Assembly: GCF_021655095.1 (NCBI RefSeq)
Contig: NZ_PPXW01000001.1
Span: 866,541 to 911,716, forward strand
Length of the DNA stretch: 45,176 bases
Reading direction: 5' to 3'
Source of the DNA: Clostridium sp. Cult1
GTDB lineage: Bacteria > Bacillota > Clostridia > Tissierellales > Tepidimicrobiaceae
Shown here: positions 26,810 to 34,930 of the stretch, one piece after another
Layout of the letters: every line of letters begins with the position of its first letter
Numbering within the stretch: position 1 is the stretch's first letter
The notes under the pieces: model-generated
The model's input: only the letters and a program-made list of their open reading frames with translations
The model's database searches: none
What the model was told of the DNA's origin: nothing
Translations under genes and position numbers: made by a program

Positions 26810-27609
26810 AGGCTTATTTATCTATAATTAAAATTAGATTTATTTTACTTCTTCAATATAGAATGGCTGCTATTGCAGGGGTATGTACTCAGTTCTTTTT
26901 TGGAATAGTTCGGATTATGGTTTTTTATGCATTTTATAGAGCAACTACTGATAGAGTACCTTTAAGTTATAATCAAGCTATAACCTATATTTGGATGGGG
27001 CAAGCTATGTTTAGTATGGTACCTTGGAATGGGGATAGTGAGATACAAAACTTAATTAGAACAGGAAATGTGAGTTATGAGCTATTAAGGCCAATCAATT
27101 TATATAATCAATGGTTTTGTAGGGCTTTTGCTTTAAGAACTGCTCCTACAATTCTTCGTGCTGTACCAATGTTTTTAATAGCTTTATTTTTATTGCCTAA
27201 GGACTATGGTATGATGTTCCCACCTTCTTTATGAGCATTGGTTGGGTGGGTTATTACTACCTTTGGAGCCTTGGTGATTTCTTGCACTATAACAAATATT
27301 ATTAATATTTATACTTTAGGGTCTATATCAGGCGATGGAATTACCAGATTTTTTTCAGCAATTGTGACTTTTTCTTCAGGAATGATTGTACCTCTTCCCC
27401 TTTGTCCAGAATGGTTAAAAAGCATTTTAAAAATATTGCCTTTTAGTGGCTTACTTGATATACCATTGAGGTTCTACACTGGCCATATTCCTTTTAGCAA
27501 ACTTTATATATACTTTACTTTTCAAATAGTTTGGGTAATTCTATTATATGGATTTGGGAAATGGTTATTAAATAGAAAATTAAAGGGAATTATTGTACAG
27601 GGGGGATAG
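26806..27609 (+). pseudogene. ABC-2 permease 1, interrupted by in-frame TGA
   Basis: The combined 267-codon frame is an ABC2_membrane_6 permease (ENEIQ-like DSEIQNLIRTGNVSYELLRP motif, six hydrophobic segments), but a TGA at 27232-27234 splits it after residue 142 (PPSL-stop-ALVGW). The frame on both sides is intact and homologous, so this is a substitution, not an indel. TGG (Trp) is one transition away. There is no SD before the second half, so a split functional protein is unlikely. The partner permease and ATPase genes are intact. Strain polymorphism or a recent loss fits best. Confidence 0.85.
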
Positions 27610-27611
27610 GA

Positions 27612-28412
27612 ATGAGCGGGCTTAGACTTTATTTTAGGTATTTATCTTTGTGCATACAGAGTCAATTGCAATATAGAGCTTCCTTTATTATGATGAGTAT
27701 AGGCCATTTTCTAATTACATTTATAGACTTTCTAGGATTATGGGTGCTTTTTAATAGATTTGGGAACTTAAAAGGATTTAGTTTTGAAGAAGCAGCTTTA
27801 TTCTATGGAATGGCACACATTTCCTTTGCGATAACAGAAGCTTGGACTAGGGGTTTCGATACCTTTCCTAAACTAGTTAGAAACGGAGATTTTGATAGAA
27901 TACTTACAAGGCCTAGGAATACGGTTTTACAAGTATTGGGACATGATTTTCAAATCATGAGAGTAGGAAGATTCCTTCAAGGTCTTATAGTTTTAATTTG
28001 GGCTATTTATAAATTAAATATAAACTGGACTTTAGGTAAAATATTGCTTTTGGTATTATCAATACTTGGTGGAAATTTTTTATTTTCTGGGCTTATTATA
28101 TTTCAAGCCACATTATCTTTTTTGTCTGTTCAAAGTTTAGAAATACTCAACTCTTTTACATATGGAGGAGTAGAAACAGTCCAATATCCACTGTCTATAT
28201 ATAAATCTTGGTTTAGAAAGATATTTGTATTTATAATTCCTCTAGCATGTATAAATTATTTCCCGGCTATAGCGATTCTCGAAAAGCCAGATCCATTAAA
28301 ATCTTCACTGTGGTTTCAATGGATATCTCCTATGGCTGGAGTAATGTTTTTTATAATTAGTATTTGGGTTTGGAAATTCGGCGTTAGGAATTATAAATCA
28401 ACAGGAAGTTAG
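27612..28412 (+). CDS. ABC-2 permease 2 (ABC2_membrane_6 family)
   Basis: Membrane subunit of 266 residues with about six hydrophobic segments and the family motif GFDTFPKLVRNGDFDRILTRP at about 77-97. By family it forms a heterodimer with permease 1 and is driven by the ATPase encoded at 25829. It starts 2 nt after the permease-1 stop, with GGGGGATAGG as SD. With permease 1 broken, the exporter may be inactive in this strain. Confidence 0.9.
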   Translation: MSGLRLYFRYLSLCIQSQLQYRASFIMMSIGHFLITFIDFLGLWVLFNRFGNLKGFSFEEAALFYGMAHISFAITEAWTRGFDTFPKLVRNGDFDRILTRPRNTVLQVLGHDFQIMRVGRFLQGLIVLIWAIYKLNINWTLGKILLLVLSILGGNFLFSGLIIFQATLSFLSVQSLEILNSFTYGGVETVQYPLSIYKSWFRKIFVFIIPLACINYFPAIAILEKPDPLKSSLWFQWISPMAGVMFFIISIWVWKFGVRNYKSTGS

Positions 28413-28433
28413 GAAAAGAGGCGCTGCATATTT

Positions 28434-28463
28434 CTTATATTCTTTTTTTGGAAGGAATATAAG
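28434..28463. repeat. Hairpin after the ABC-2 operon
   Basis: Arms CTTATATTC (28434-28442) and GAATATAAG (28455-28463). A seven-T run lies in the loop, so it is not a standard terminator. It sits just outside the left REP of the RAYT unit. Confidence 0.45.
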
Positions 28464-28500
28464 GAATAACGTAGAATGTATAATAAGAGGATATAGGAAT

Positions 28501-28527
28501 GTGCACCAGGGACGGATCACCTTGCAG
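28501..28527 (+). repeat. Left REP-like element (diverged)
   Basis: GTGCACCAGGGACGG core followed by ATCACCTTGCAGT. It shares the GTGCA...GGGACGG...TTGCA frame with the other two copies but its inner half has drifted, weakening the second stem. Confidence 0.6.
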
Positions 28528-28577
28528 TCCAATAATTACCAACTATAGGGATTATTTAATTTAGTGGGGTGAAAAAT

Positions 28578-29360
28578 ATGGGTAGGGTTGCTAGACTAGA
28601 AAGTGACACAGGATATTATCATGTAATAGCTAGGGGAAATAATAAAGAAATGATATTTAGACATCCCTTAGAAAAGCAATATTTTTTAGGAGAGTTGCAG
28701 AATAGAGTGGATGAGGGAGATATTTCAATATTATCTTATTGTGTAATGGACAATCATATACATTTATTAATTAATGCCGATTTAGATTTAATGGCAGAAG
28801 CATTAAAACGAACAAATATCAAATTTGCAATGAGGTATAATACAAAATATGATCGAGTAGGTCATGTGTTTCAAGGTAGATATAAAAGTGAGGTAATAAA
28901 TACGGATCAATACTTACTTGGTGTTATAAGATATATACATAATAATCCTGTAAAAGCTGAAATAGTATCAGAGGCGGGAGATTATAAATGGAGCAGCTAT
29001 AAGGCTTATATAGGTAAAAAAGATAGTCTGATAAACCCTGAGGAGCTGGAGATGATAATGGATATGTTTAATGGTTCCACTAAGCTATTTGAACAATTCC
29101 ATTTAGAAGAGGATATGATTGAGTTTCTTGAAATTAAAGAGGATTTAGAACGACAACGAGAAGAGAGAGCTAAAAGGATTCTAGATAATTATTGCAACAA
29201 ATATGGAGTAAAAGACATAGAGCAATTATACGATAATAGAAATGTTATAGAGGAAATTGTCATTGAGTTAATACAATTAACTAAATTATCTCATAGACGA
29301 GTAGCTGAGATTGTAGGTATAAATAGAGGAAGGGTCCACAATATTGCTAGGAAATTATAA
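28578..29360 (+). CDS. REP-associated tyrosine transposase (Y1/HUH family)
   Basis: Single-strand DNA transposase of about 260 residues. HUH motif H60-I-H62 in DNHIHLL; candidate nucleophile Y119 in RYIHNNP; Q/GRYKSE segment in between. The C-terminal 25 residues (SHRRVAEIVGINRGRVHNIARKL) form a helix-turn-helix extension. Family members bind REP hairpins and cleave next to their bases. ATG 28578 is used since GTGGGGTG lies 6 nt upstream; a GTG at 28569 overlaps that SD. Confidence 0.92.
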   Translation: MGRVARLESDTGYYHVIARGNNKEMIFRHPLEKQYFLGELQNRVDEGDISILSYCVMDNHIHLLINADLDLMAEALKRTNIKFAMRYNTKYDRVGHVFQGRYKSEVINTDQYLLGVIRYIHNNPVKAEIVSEAGDYKWSSYKAYIGKKDSLINPEELEMIMDMFNGSTKLFEQFHLEEDMIEFLEIKEDLERQREERAKRILDNYCNKYGVKDIEQLYDNRNVIEEIVIELIQLTKLSHRRVAEIVGINRGRVHNIARKL

Positions 29361-29441
29361 TGGTGTAATAGGGGTAGGCTTTTCAGCCCGATTTTTATAA
29401 ATAAGAAATACTGTAACCTTTGATCATTTGATCATAGATGC

Positions 29442-29469
29442 GATGCAAAAAGAACCGTCCCTCATGCAT
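29442..29469 (-). repeat. Right REP-like element (inverted)
   Basis: On the minus strand: ATGCATGAGGGACGG followed by TTCTTTTTGCATC. It matches the solo REP at 25617 across GAGGGACGGTTCTTTTTGCA apart from the first positions. A tandem TTTGATCA pair (29419-29434) lies just before it. Confidence 0.75.
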
Positions 29470-29497
29470 TAAAATTTAAAAGGAGTGATATAATTAA

Positions 29498-30007
29498 ATG
29501 AATGTGTTAGAAGCCATATTTACAAGGAGAAGTATTCGTAAATTTACAGGAGAGCCAATAAGTGAAGAAGATTTAAAAACCATATTAAAGGCTGGATTTC
29601 AAGCCCCTTCAGCTCATAATTTTCAACCCAGAGAATATGTAATAGTAAGAGATAAAAAAACAATAGAAAGAATTACAGAATTTCATAAATATACTAAGAT
29701 GTTACCTAAAGCAGGCTGTGGCATAATAGTGTGTGGGGATAAAGATAAGCAGCCAGAGATAGGTTTTCTTGTAGAGGATTGTTCTGCATCAATACAAAAT
29801 ATGTTACTATCAGCTCATGGATTAGGATTAGGAGCTGTATGGTGTGGACTTTACTCTGTAGAAAAATTGACAAAGGCTATGACCGAGATTTTAGAATTGC
29901 CAGATCACATAATACCTATTGGCATGGTGGTAGTTGGTATCAAAGATGAAGATAAAGATTCAGTAGATAGATATGATGAAAGTAAAATACATTTTGATAA
30001 ATGGTAA
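29498..30007 (+). CDS. Nitroreductase family FMN protein
   Basis: 169 residues with the minimal nitroreductase fold: RRSIRKFTGEPIS (FMN phosphate contacts, residues 10-22), APSAHNFQPREYV (36-48) and GLGAVWCGLY near 109. It probably reduces quinones, nitro groups or flavins using NAD(P)H as a dimer; the natural substrate is unknown. AAGGAGTG is the SD. It starts just after the right REP and is followed by a terminator. Confidence 0.9.
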   Translation: MNVLEAIFTRRSIRKFTGEPISEEDLKTILKAGFQAPSAHNFQPREYVIVRDKKTIERITEFHKYTKMLPKAGCGIIVCGDKDKQPEIGFLVEDCSASIQNMLLSAHGLGLGAVWCGLYSVEKLTKAMTEILELPDHIIPIGMVVVGIKDEDKDSVDRYDESKIHFDKW

Positions 30008-30018
30008 TATATAAAATA

Positions 30019-30052
30019 AAACATGCTGTATGGTATGATACAGTATGTTTTT
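30019..30052 (+). terminator. Rho-independent terminator
   Basis: 13-nt arms (AAACATGCTGTAT at 30019-30031 and 30038-30050, one G-U pair), 6-nt loop, T-run at the end. Confidence 0.85.
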
Positions 30053-30107
30053 ACCTTTGTTAAATTCATATGGGTTATTACATAAAAAATATGAGGGAGG
30101 GATAGGA

Positions 30108-30296
30108 ATGGCTTTAAAGGAAATGGAAAAGATTTGTCCTATCTGTGGGAAACCTAATAATTGTCAACATGACCAAGGGAACTGTTGGTGTGAAAAGGTG
30201 GTCATACCCGAGTATATTTTAGATTTAGTTCCAGAGGATAAAAAAGGGAAAGTATGTATTTGCAAAGATTGTATAGATAAATATACAAAGGATTAA
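30108..30296 (+). CDS. Cysteine-rich CWC family small protein
   Basis: 62 residues with CPICG, NCQHDQGNCWC and CICKDCI motifs, eight Cys in all, matching the cysteine-rich CWC family thought to bind zinc. Function unknown. ATG 30108 has GGAGGGATAGGA just upstream; the open frame extends to 30045 but crosses the preceding terminator, so the longer version is wrong. It is 20 nt from the MBL gene and probably co-transcribed. Confidence 0.85.
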   Translation: MALKEMEKICPICGKPNNCQHDQGNCWCEKVVIPEYILDLVPEDKKGKVCICKDCIDKYTKD

Positions 30297-30316
30297 AAGG
30301 AAAATGAGGTGTTAAG

Positions 30317-31288
30317 ATGACAGTAGAGATATATCCAAATGTTTACAAGCTAGAAATACCATTGCCTAACAATCCTTTAAGAGCATTGAATAGCTACATA
30401 ATTAAATCTGAGGACAAAAATTTAATAATTGATACTGGATTTAATAGAAAAGAATGTAAAGATGCATTATTGAAAGGATTAAATAATTTAAACATAAGTC
30501 TTAAAGATTCTTATCTTTTAATAACACATCTTCATTCGGATCATTCAGGACTAGCCGCTGCTCTAAATCAAGAAGGGGTTAAGGTATATGCAGGTAAAAT
30601 AGATGGTAAAATGATTAATCAGATGACAGGAGAAAAATATTGGAAAAGGTTGGAAGAATATAAAATACTATTTGATCTAGAGAAAGATAAGATATCTTTT
30701 GATAATCACCCTGGCTACAAATATTGCCCAAAGGAACCAATAGAGTTTATTCCATTAAGTGAAGGAGATATATTAACTATAGGAAATTATCATTTGGAAG
30801 TAGTAGATATACCTGGGCATACTCCAGGACATATTGGTCTATACGAAAAGGAACATAAATTATTTTTTGGTGGAGACCATATATTGGATAGTATAACCCC
30901 AAATATTTCTTTTTGGGGATTCGATGAAGATATACTGGCAACATACTTTAAAAGCTTAAAAAAAGTTTATGATTATCCTATAGAGTATCTGTTTTCTTCT
31001 CATAGAAATATAATAAGGGATCATAAACAAAGAATTGATGAACTTTTAGAGCATCATGCTAAACGATTAGAAGAGATAAAAGGAATTATAAAAGAAAACA
31101 AGATGACAGTTAGGGATATAGCATCCAAAATGCATTGGGATTTAAAATATGATAGTTGGGGAGAATTTCCTAGTCCTCAAAAATGGTTCGCCTCTGGAGA
31201 AGCAATGAGCCATCTGGAGCATTTAGTTTACATAGGAGAAGTAGAGAAAAGTATAGAAAATGGAAGATTATTTTATAAATTGATGTAG
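30317..31288 (+). CDS. MBL-fold metallo-hydrolase
   Basis: 323 residues. Metal site H71-L-H73-S-D75-H76, third ligand in DIPGHTPGHIGLY, Asp in FFGGDHIL, and a late HRN. A C-terminal winged-helix-like extension (TVRDIASKMHW...HLEHLVYIGEV) is typical of the glyoxalase-II-like/LACTB2-type group. It hydrolyses a thioester, lactone or RNA-like substrate; which one is unknown. SD ATGAGGTG precedes the ATG. Confidence 0.9.
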   Translation: MTVEIYPNVYKLEIPLPNNPLRALNSYIIKSEDKNLIIDTGFNRKECKDALLKGLNNLNISLKDSYLLITHLHSDHSGLAAALNQEGVKVYAGKIDGKMINQMTGEKYWKRLEEYKILFDLEKDKISFDNHPGYKYCPKEPIEFIPLSEGDILTIGNYHLEVVDIPGHTPGHIGLYEKEHKLFFGGDHILDSITPNISFWGFDEDILATYFKSLKKVYDYPIEYLFSSHRNIIRDHKQRIDELLEHHAKRLEEIKGIIKENKMTVRDIASKMHWDLKYDSWGEFPSPQKWFASGEAMSHLEHLVYIGEVEKSIENGRLFYKLM

Positions 31289-31315
31289 ATCAAATATTAT
31301 CAAGCAGGTGATATG

Positions 31316-31489
31316 ATGCGAATAATTGTAAGCATACTTCTGATTATTAATATAATTAATCCTAGGCTTGGATGGAAAATATGGGAAGGATGGAAGTATA
31401 AAAATGTAGAACCATCTGATGGATATTTATATGTATCAAGAGTTTTAGCAGTATTAGGATTAATATTAGTATGGTTTGTAGTAGAATAG
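31316..31489 (+). CDS. DUF6199-like small membrane protein
   Basis: 57 residues (58 if ATG 31313 is used; AGGTG is better spaced for 31316). Two hydrophobic segments flank a conserved NPRLGWKIWEGWKYKNVEPSD segment, which I recognise as the DUF6199 signature. Function unknown; such proteins are small membrane proteins of Firmicutes. It lies 27 nt after the MBL gene and may share its transcript. Confidence 0.75.
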   Translation: MRIIVSILLIINIINPRLGWKIWEGWKYKNVEPSDGYLYVSRVLAVLGLILVWFVVE

Positions 31490-31616
31490 TATGTTATAGG
31501 GCAGACAGAATCATCCCGAATTTTCCATAAAGTTGAGTAAATCATTGAAAAACTATTATATTCAGTCGAAATATATGGTATCCTAAAGAAGAAACTATTT
31601 GGAAAGGAATTTAAAA

Positions 31617-32336
31617 ATGAATAAGAGAATATATCAAATTATTTTTTTATTTTTGATATTAACTACTCTATCAATTCTAAATGGATGTAAAAAGGTAGAA
31701 AAAAATCAAGAACGAACAGAAGGAGGCGCTGATGTGGTATTAGAACAATTAGAATTACCAAAAAAAGATGAGGAGATTATCGTAATGGAAACCAATTATG
31801 GAACCATTAAGATAAGGCTTTTTCCTGAAATAGCACCTAAGGCAGTGGAAAATTTCAAAACTCATGTTGAAAATGGATATTATGATGGATTGACTTTCCA
31901 TAGGGTAATAGAAGATTTCATGATACAAGGTGGAGATCCAATTGGAAATGGAACTGGTGGGGAAAGCATATGGGGCAAACCTTTTGAGGATGAATTCGAT
32001 ATCAATTATCATAATTTTAGAGGTGCTCTATCTATGGCAAATGCTGGGCCTAATACTAATGGTAGTCAATTTTTTATAGTTCAAAAAGATACTGTTGAAG
32101 AATCTTTAATAAATCAAATGACCGAAATCGGAGAAGATGGAGGTTTCCCTGAAACTGCAATAAAAGCTTATAAAGAATTAGGAGGTACGCCTCATTTAGA
32201 TTATAGGCATACTGTATTTGGTCATGTATTTGAGGGAATGGATATAGTAGATAAAATTGCAGCAGTAGAAACCGATGGAAATAATAGACCCATTGAACCA
32301 GTTGTAATAGAAAGGGTTGAGATAGTTAATTATTAA
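31617..32336 (+). CDS. Cyclophilin-type peptidyl-prolyl isomerase lipoprotein
   Basis: About 239 residues. Signal peptide with a SILNGC lipobox (C24) from ATG 31617, which has GGAAAGGA upstream; the open frame from 31599 precedes the SD. The cyclophilin core is clear: [15 protein letters not shown] with the catalytic Arg, [15 protein letters not shown] and [17 protein letters not shown]. An insertion of about 30 residues ([14 protein letters not shown]...) lies before HTVFG, common in Clostridia. It should assist folding of exported proteins at the outer membrane face. Confidence 0.93.
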   Translation: MNKRIYQIIFLFLILTTLSILNGCKKVEKNQERTEGGADVVLEQLELPKKDEEIIVMETNYGTIKIRLFPEIAPKAVENFKTHVENGYYDGLTFHRVIEDFMIQGGDPIGNGTGGESIWGKPFEDEFDINYHNFRGALSMANAGPNTNGSQFFIVQKDTVEESLINQMTEIGEDGGFPETAIKAYKELGGTPHLDYRHTVFGHVFEGMDIVDKIAAVETDGNNRPIEPVVIERVEIVNY

Positions 32337-32365
32337 TAGATTAGACCAAAGAAAGGGGAAAATTA

Positions 32366-32578
32366 ATGAATGTAAATGTAAATCCAAGTCCAAGTATGAC
32401 TCTATTTAGCATTATCCAAATATTAACAATTATTTTGAGCATAGCTAAAGAAGTTTTGATGATTTTTCTCCTATATAAAGGGATTAAAGTGGCAAATGTA
32501 TATATAAATAAAAATAATAAAATGGAACCAAAAACTATAAAAGCAGAAGAAAATACAATTGAAGATTTAGATAAATAA
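32366..32578 (+). CDS. Small membrane protein, 70 residues
   Basis: One long hydrophobic segment at about residues 12-41 with a polar, charged C-terminus (KNNKMEPKTIKAEENTIEDLDK). I do not recognise a family. SD AAAGGGG precedes the ATG and the gene ends in a perfect palindromic terminator. It is 29 nt downstream of the cyclophilin gene and is likely co-transcribed. Confidence 0.65.
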   Translation: MNVNVNPSPSMTLFSIIQILTIILSIAKEVLMIFLLYKGIKVANVYINKNNKMEPKTIKAEENTIEDLDK

Positions 32579-32611
32579 TAAAGGTTAGGTTCAATTGAAC
32601 CTAACCTTTAT
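32578..32611. terminator. 34-nt perfect palindromic bidirectional terminator
   Basis: 17-nt arms beginning ATAAAGGTTAGGTTCAA with no unpaired loop, filling the gap between two convergent genes and touching both stop codons. Confidence 0.85.
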
Positions 32612-32612
32612 A

Positions 32613-33425
32613 TCATTCATTCCATTTTAAAAATTTATCCTCCAAAATAGAAATTCCTTTATACATTAGTGCTGAAATTAAGGCTAAAATGAACACACTC
32701 ATCATCACTAAATCTAATTTAAAGACCTGACCACCATATACTATTAGATAACCAATGCCTGCTTTGGATACTAGAAATTCTCCTACAATTACCCCTACCC
32801 AGGATAGTCCGATATTTACTTTTAAAGTACTTATCATAGTAGGTATTGAATAAGGTAGTACTACTTTTTTGAGAATTTGAAATTTAGTAGCTCCAAAGGT
32901 TTGTAATAGTTTTATTTTATCTTCATCTACAGATATAAAGCTAAAGAACATATTCATAATAGTTATAACAATAGATACAGTGATGGCAGTGACTATGATC
33001 CCTGAATAACCTGCACCAACCCAGATAATCACAATAGGAGCTAATGCTGTTTTTGGCAAACTATTTAACACTACTAAATAAGGATCTAAAACTTTTGCCC
33101 AAAAATCAGACCACCATAGACCTATTGCAATCAGGATTCCCAATAAGGTACCTACAGTAAAACCAACTATGGTTTCGAAAACGGAAATTCCTACATGATA
33201 GAATAGACCTCCATTTTTAGTATACTCTAAAAACAACTTCCATATTCCCGAAGGATAACTTGTTAAGAAAGAATCTATCCATTCAAGTCGAGCAGCTATT
33301 TCCCATAGTAATAGACCTATTATCAGAATAGATACTTGTGCTATGAAAATAGTGCGTTTCCTTTTTCTTATTCTTTTCAAATATTTAATATGTTCCTTCG
33401 ATACTGATTTATTAGACATGAACAT
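32613..33425 (-). CDS. ABC importer permease, SsuC/TauC-like
   Basis: About 270 residues, six hydrophobic segments, EAA loop at KLLQTFGATKFQILKKVVLPYSIP. It overlaps the ATPase gene by 14 nt. Two starts are plausible (ATG 33425 or 33419), both behind AAGGAG; the longer open frame to 33476 would begin well inside the ATPase gene. It belongs to the same class as the permease at 4600, but no binding-protein gene is next to it. Substrate unknown. Confidence 0.88.
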   Translation of the reverse strand: MFMSNKSVSKEHIKYLKRIRKRKRTIFIAQVSILIIGLLLWEIAARLEWIDSFLTSYPSGIWKLFLEYTKNGGLFYHVGISVFETIVGFTVGTLLGILIAIGLWWSDFWAKVLDPYLVVLNSLPKTALAPIVIIWVGAGYSGIIVTAITVSIVITIMNMFFSFISVDEDKIKLLQTFGATKFQILKKVVLPYSIPTMISTLKVNIGLSWVGVIVGEFLVSKAGIGYLIVYGGQVFKLDLVMMSVFILALISALMYKGISILEDKFLKWNE

Positions 33426-34191
33426 CAAGCTCCTTCCATATTTTGTTGAAATAATGTCTAAATTCGGGAGCTTCACGACATTTAATTGGGCTCCATACTC
33501 CTCCAGGACAGGTTAATTCAATTTTTATTATATCTTTAATATTAGCAGGCCTATTGGTTAGTACAATTATTCTATCGGATAAAGATATAGCTTCAGCAAT
33601 ATCATGGGTGACTAGAAGAGCTGTTTTTTTCTCCTTTTTCAATATGATTCCAATCTCATCCGATATTGCTAGTCTTGTTTGATAATCTAATGCAGAAAAG
33701 GGTTCATCCAATAATAATAGATTAGGTTCTACAATCAATGTTCTAATTAAAGCAGCTCTTTGCCTCATACCACCAGATAATTGCCTAGGGTAATTATTTT
33801 TGAAATCCCCTAGTCCATAGATTTCCAAAAGCTTTTCTGCGGTTTTCACAGATTGTTCTTCTACTTTACCGCGTATTTCAAGACCTAACAATACATTTTG
33901 AAGTATGGTCCTCCACTCAAACAAATGGTCTCTCTGAAACATATAGCCTATGTCTTCAGTTGGACCAGTAACTTTATTTCCGTTGACCAATACTTCTCCA
34001 GCAGAGGGCTTTATTAGACCTGCAATTATTGAAAGTAAAGTAGATTTACCACATCCACTAGGCCCTACAATGCTTACTATTTCACCTTCATAAACACTAA
34101 AATCTATATTTCGGAGGGCTTCCGTCTCACCATTGAATGTATGATAAGTCATACCTATATTTTTTACTTCTACTATTGTCTTTTTATCCAT
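33412..34191 (-). CDS. ABC importer ATPase, SsuB/TauB-like
   Basis: About 259 residues. Walker A GPSGCGKST, Q-loop MFQRDHLFEW, signature LSGGMRQRA, Walker B LLLLDEP and H-loop VTHD. ATG 34191 is preferred because GGGAGAG lies upstream; the open frame extends to 34236. It is the first gene of a two-gene unit facing away from thymidine kinase. This pair probably works with a binding protein encoded elsewhere. Confidence 0.92.
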   Translation of the reverse strand: MDKKTIVEVKNIGMTYHTFNGETEALRNIDFSVYEGEIVSIVGPSGCGKSTLLSIIAGLIKPSAGEVLVNGNKVTGPTEDIGYMFQRDHLFEWRTILQNVLLGLEIRGKVEEQSVKTAEKLLEIYGLGDFKNNYPRQLSGGMRQRAALIRTLIVEPNLLLLDEPFSALDYQTRLAISDEIGIILKKEKKTALLVTHDIAEAISLSDRIIVLTNRPANIKDIIKIELTCPGGVWSPIKCREAPEFRHYFNKIWKELDVHV

Positions 34192-34225
34192 GAGCAACTC
34201 TCCCTTATAGGACATATGATACTTT

Positions 34226-34257
34226 ATAATATTCATAAAAAAATATTATGTGAATAT
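34226..34257. promoter_or_regulatory. Overlapping dyads in the divergent control region
   Basis: Two interleaved inverted repeats: ATAATATT/AATATTAT (34226-34233, 34242-34249) and ATATTCA/TGAATAT (34229-34235, 34251-34257). They lie between the divergent SsuB-like and thymidine kinase genes and may be an operator, though AT-rich DNA gives such dyads by chance. Confidence 0.35.
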
Positions 34258-34274
34258 ACATCAAAGTTTTCAAT

Positions 34275-34301
34275 TTGAAATTAAAGAAATCATGGTATAA
34301 T
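34275..34301 (+). promoter_or_regulatory. Probable promoter of the tdk operon
   Basis: -10 TATAAT (34296-34301) and -35 TTGAAA (34275-34280) with a 15-nt spacer (16 if TTTGAA is taken). Confidence 0.5.
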
Positions 34302-34333
34302 AGTAAAAGCTAATGAAAAAGGAGGAAATTGTT

Positions 34334-34918
34334 TTGCATCAATACAAAGGAAAATTAATTGTTCACACAGGATCCATGTTTTCAGGGAAAACATCGAGTC
34401 TAGAAAAGGATGTTAAAAGATTTAACATAGCAAAATATAAGACAATAGCATTTAAACCAGCTATTGATAGCAGGTATAGAAGAAATGAGATTGTTACCCA
34501 CGATCTAACTTCTATGAATGCCATTATAGTAGAAGATATAGATCAGTTAATAGAGTATTGTAATGAATTAAAACCTGATGTTATAGCAATAGATGAAATC
34601 CAATTTTTAGGGGGAAAAGTTGGAGATATTATTTCAGGGATTAATAAATTACTTGAGAAGAATTTCACCATCATAGTAGCAGGTCTTGATATGGACTTTA
34701 CAGGGACGCCTTTTGAAATAGTTAAGGAGTTGATGCCCATTGCAGATTATCTTTATAAGCACCATGCAGTTTGTGTAAGATGTGGAAGCGATGGGTGGGT
34801 TAGTCATAGAAAGTCTAAAGATCAGGAAAGGATCAAAATAGGTGCTTCAGATGAATATGAACCTCTATGTAGAAAATGTTTTTTAGAAGAAAAAGAGAAT
34901 ATTGTTGATAGTGAATAA
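34334..34918 (+). CDS. tdk: Thymidine kinase, type II
   Basis: Phosphorylates thymidine in the salvage pathway. P-loop GSMFSGKT, DEIQFLG (catalytic Glu, Walker B), GLDMDFTGTPF, and a zinc site CVRCG plus C..C near the end. The SD (GGAGG, 34321-34325) lies inside the longest open frame, so ATG 34313 cannot be the start; TTG 34334, 8 nt after the SD, gives a protein of about 194 residues with normal family length. First gene of tdk-nudC-5'-nucleotidase. Confidence 0.93.
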   Translation: MHQYKGKLIVHTGSMFSGKTSSLEKDVKRFNIAKYKTIAFKPAIDSRYRRNEIVTHDLTSMNAIIVEDIDQLIEYCNELKPDVIAIDEIQFLGGKVGDIISGINKLLEKNFTIIVAGLDMDFTGTPFEIVKELMPIADYLYKHHAVCVRCGSDGWVSHRKSKDQERIKIGASDEYEPLCRKCFLEEKENIVDSE

Positions 34919-34930
34919 GGGGGAGTTGAT

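Larger units (their letters stand above)
28501..29469 (+). mobile_element. RAYT unit: Y1 transposase gene flanked by REP-like ends
   Basis: One Y1/HUH transposase gene bracketed by a left REP (28501-28527) and an inverted right REP (29442-29469). Such REP-associated transposases usually do not move as autonomous IS elements but spread short REP hairpins. The solo REP at 25617 fits this behaviour. Confidence 0.75.

Noticed and set aside
27232-27234. TGA as selenocysteine or reassigned Trp codon
   Set aside because: No SECIS-like hairpin seen directly after it, the family has no selenoproteins I know of, and other genes here end normally in TGA.
14183-32336. Three nitroreductase-fold genes (14186, 24802, 29498) as one functional set
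   Set aside because: They belong to different subfamilies, lie in separate transcription units, and such genes are generally abundant in anaerobic Firmicutes.
34192-34333. TPP or other riboswitch upstream of the SsuBC-like pair
   Set aside because: No CTGAGA or other aptamer core; only AT-rich dyads are present.
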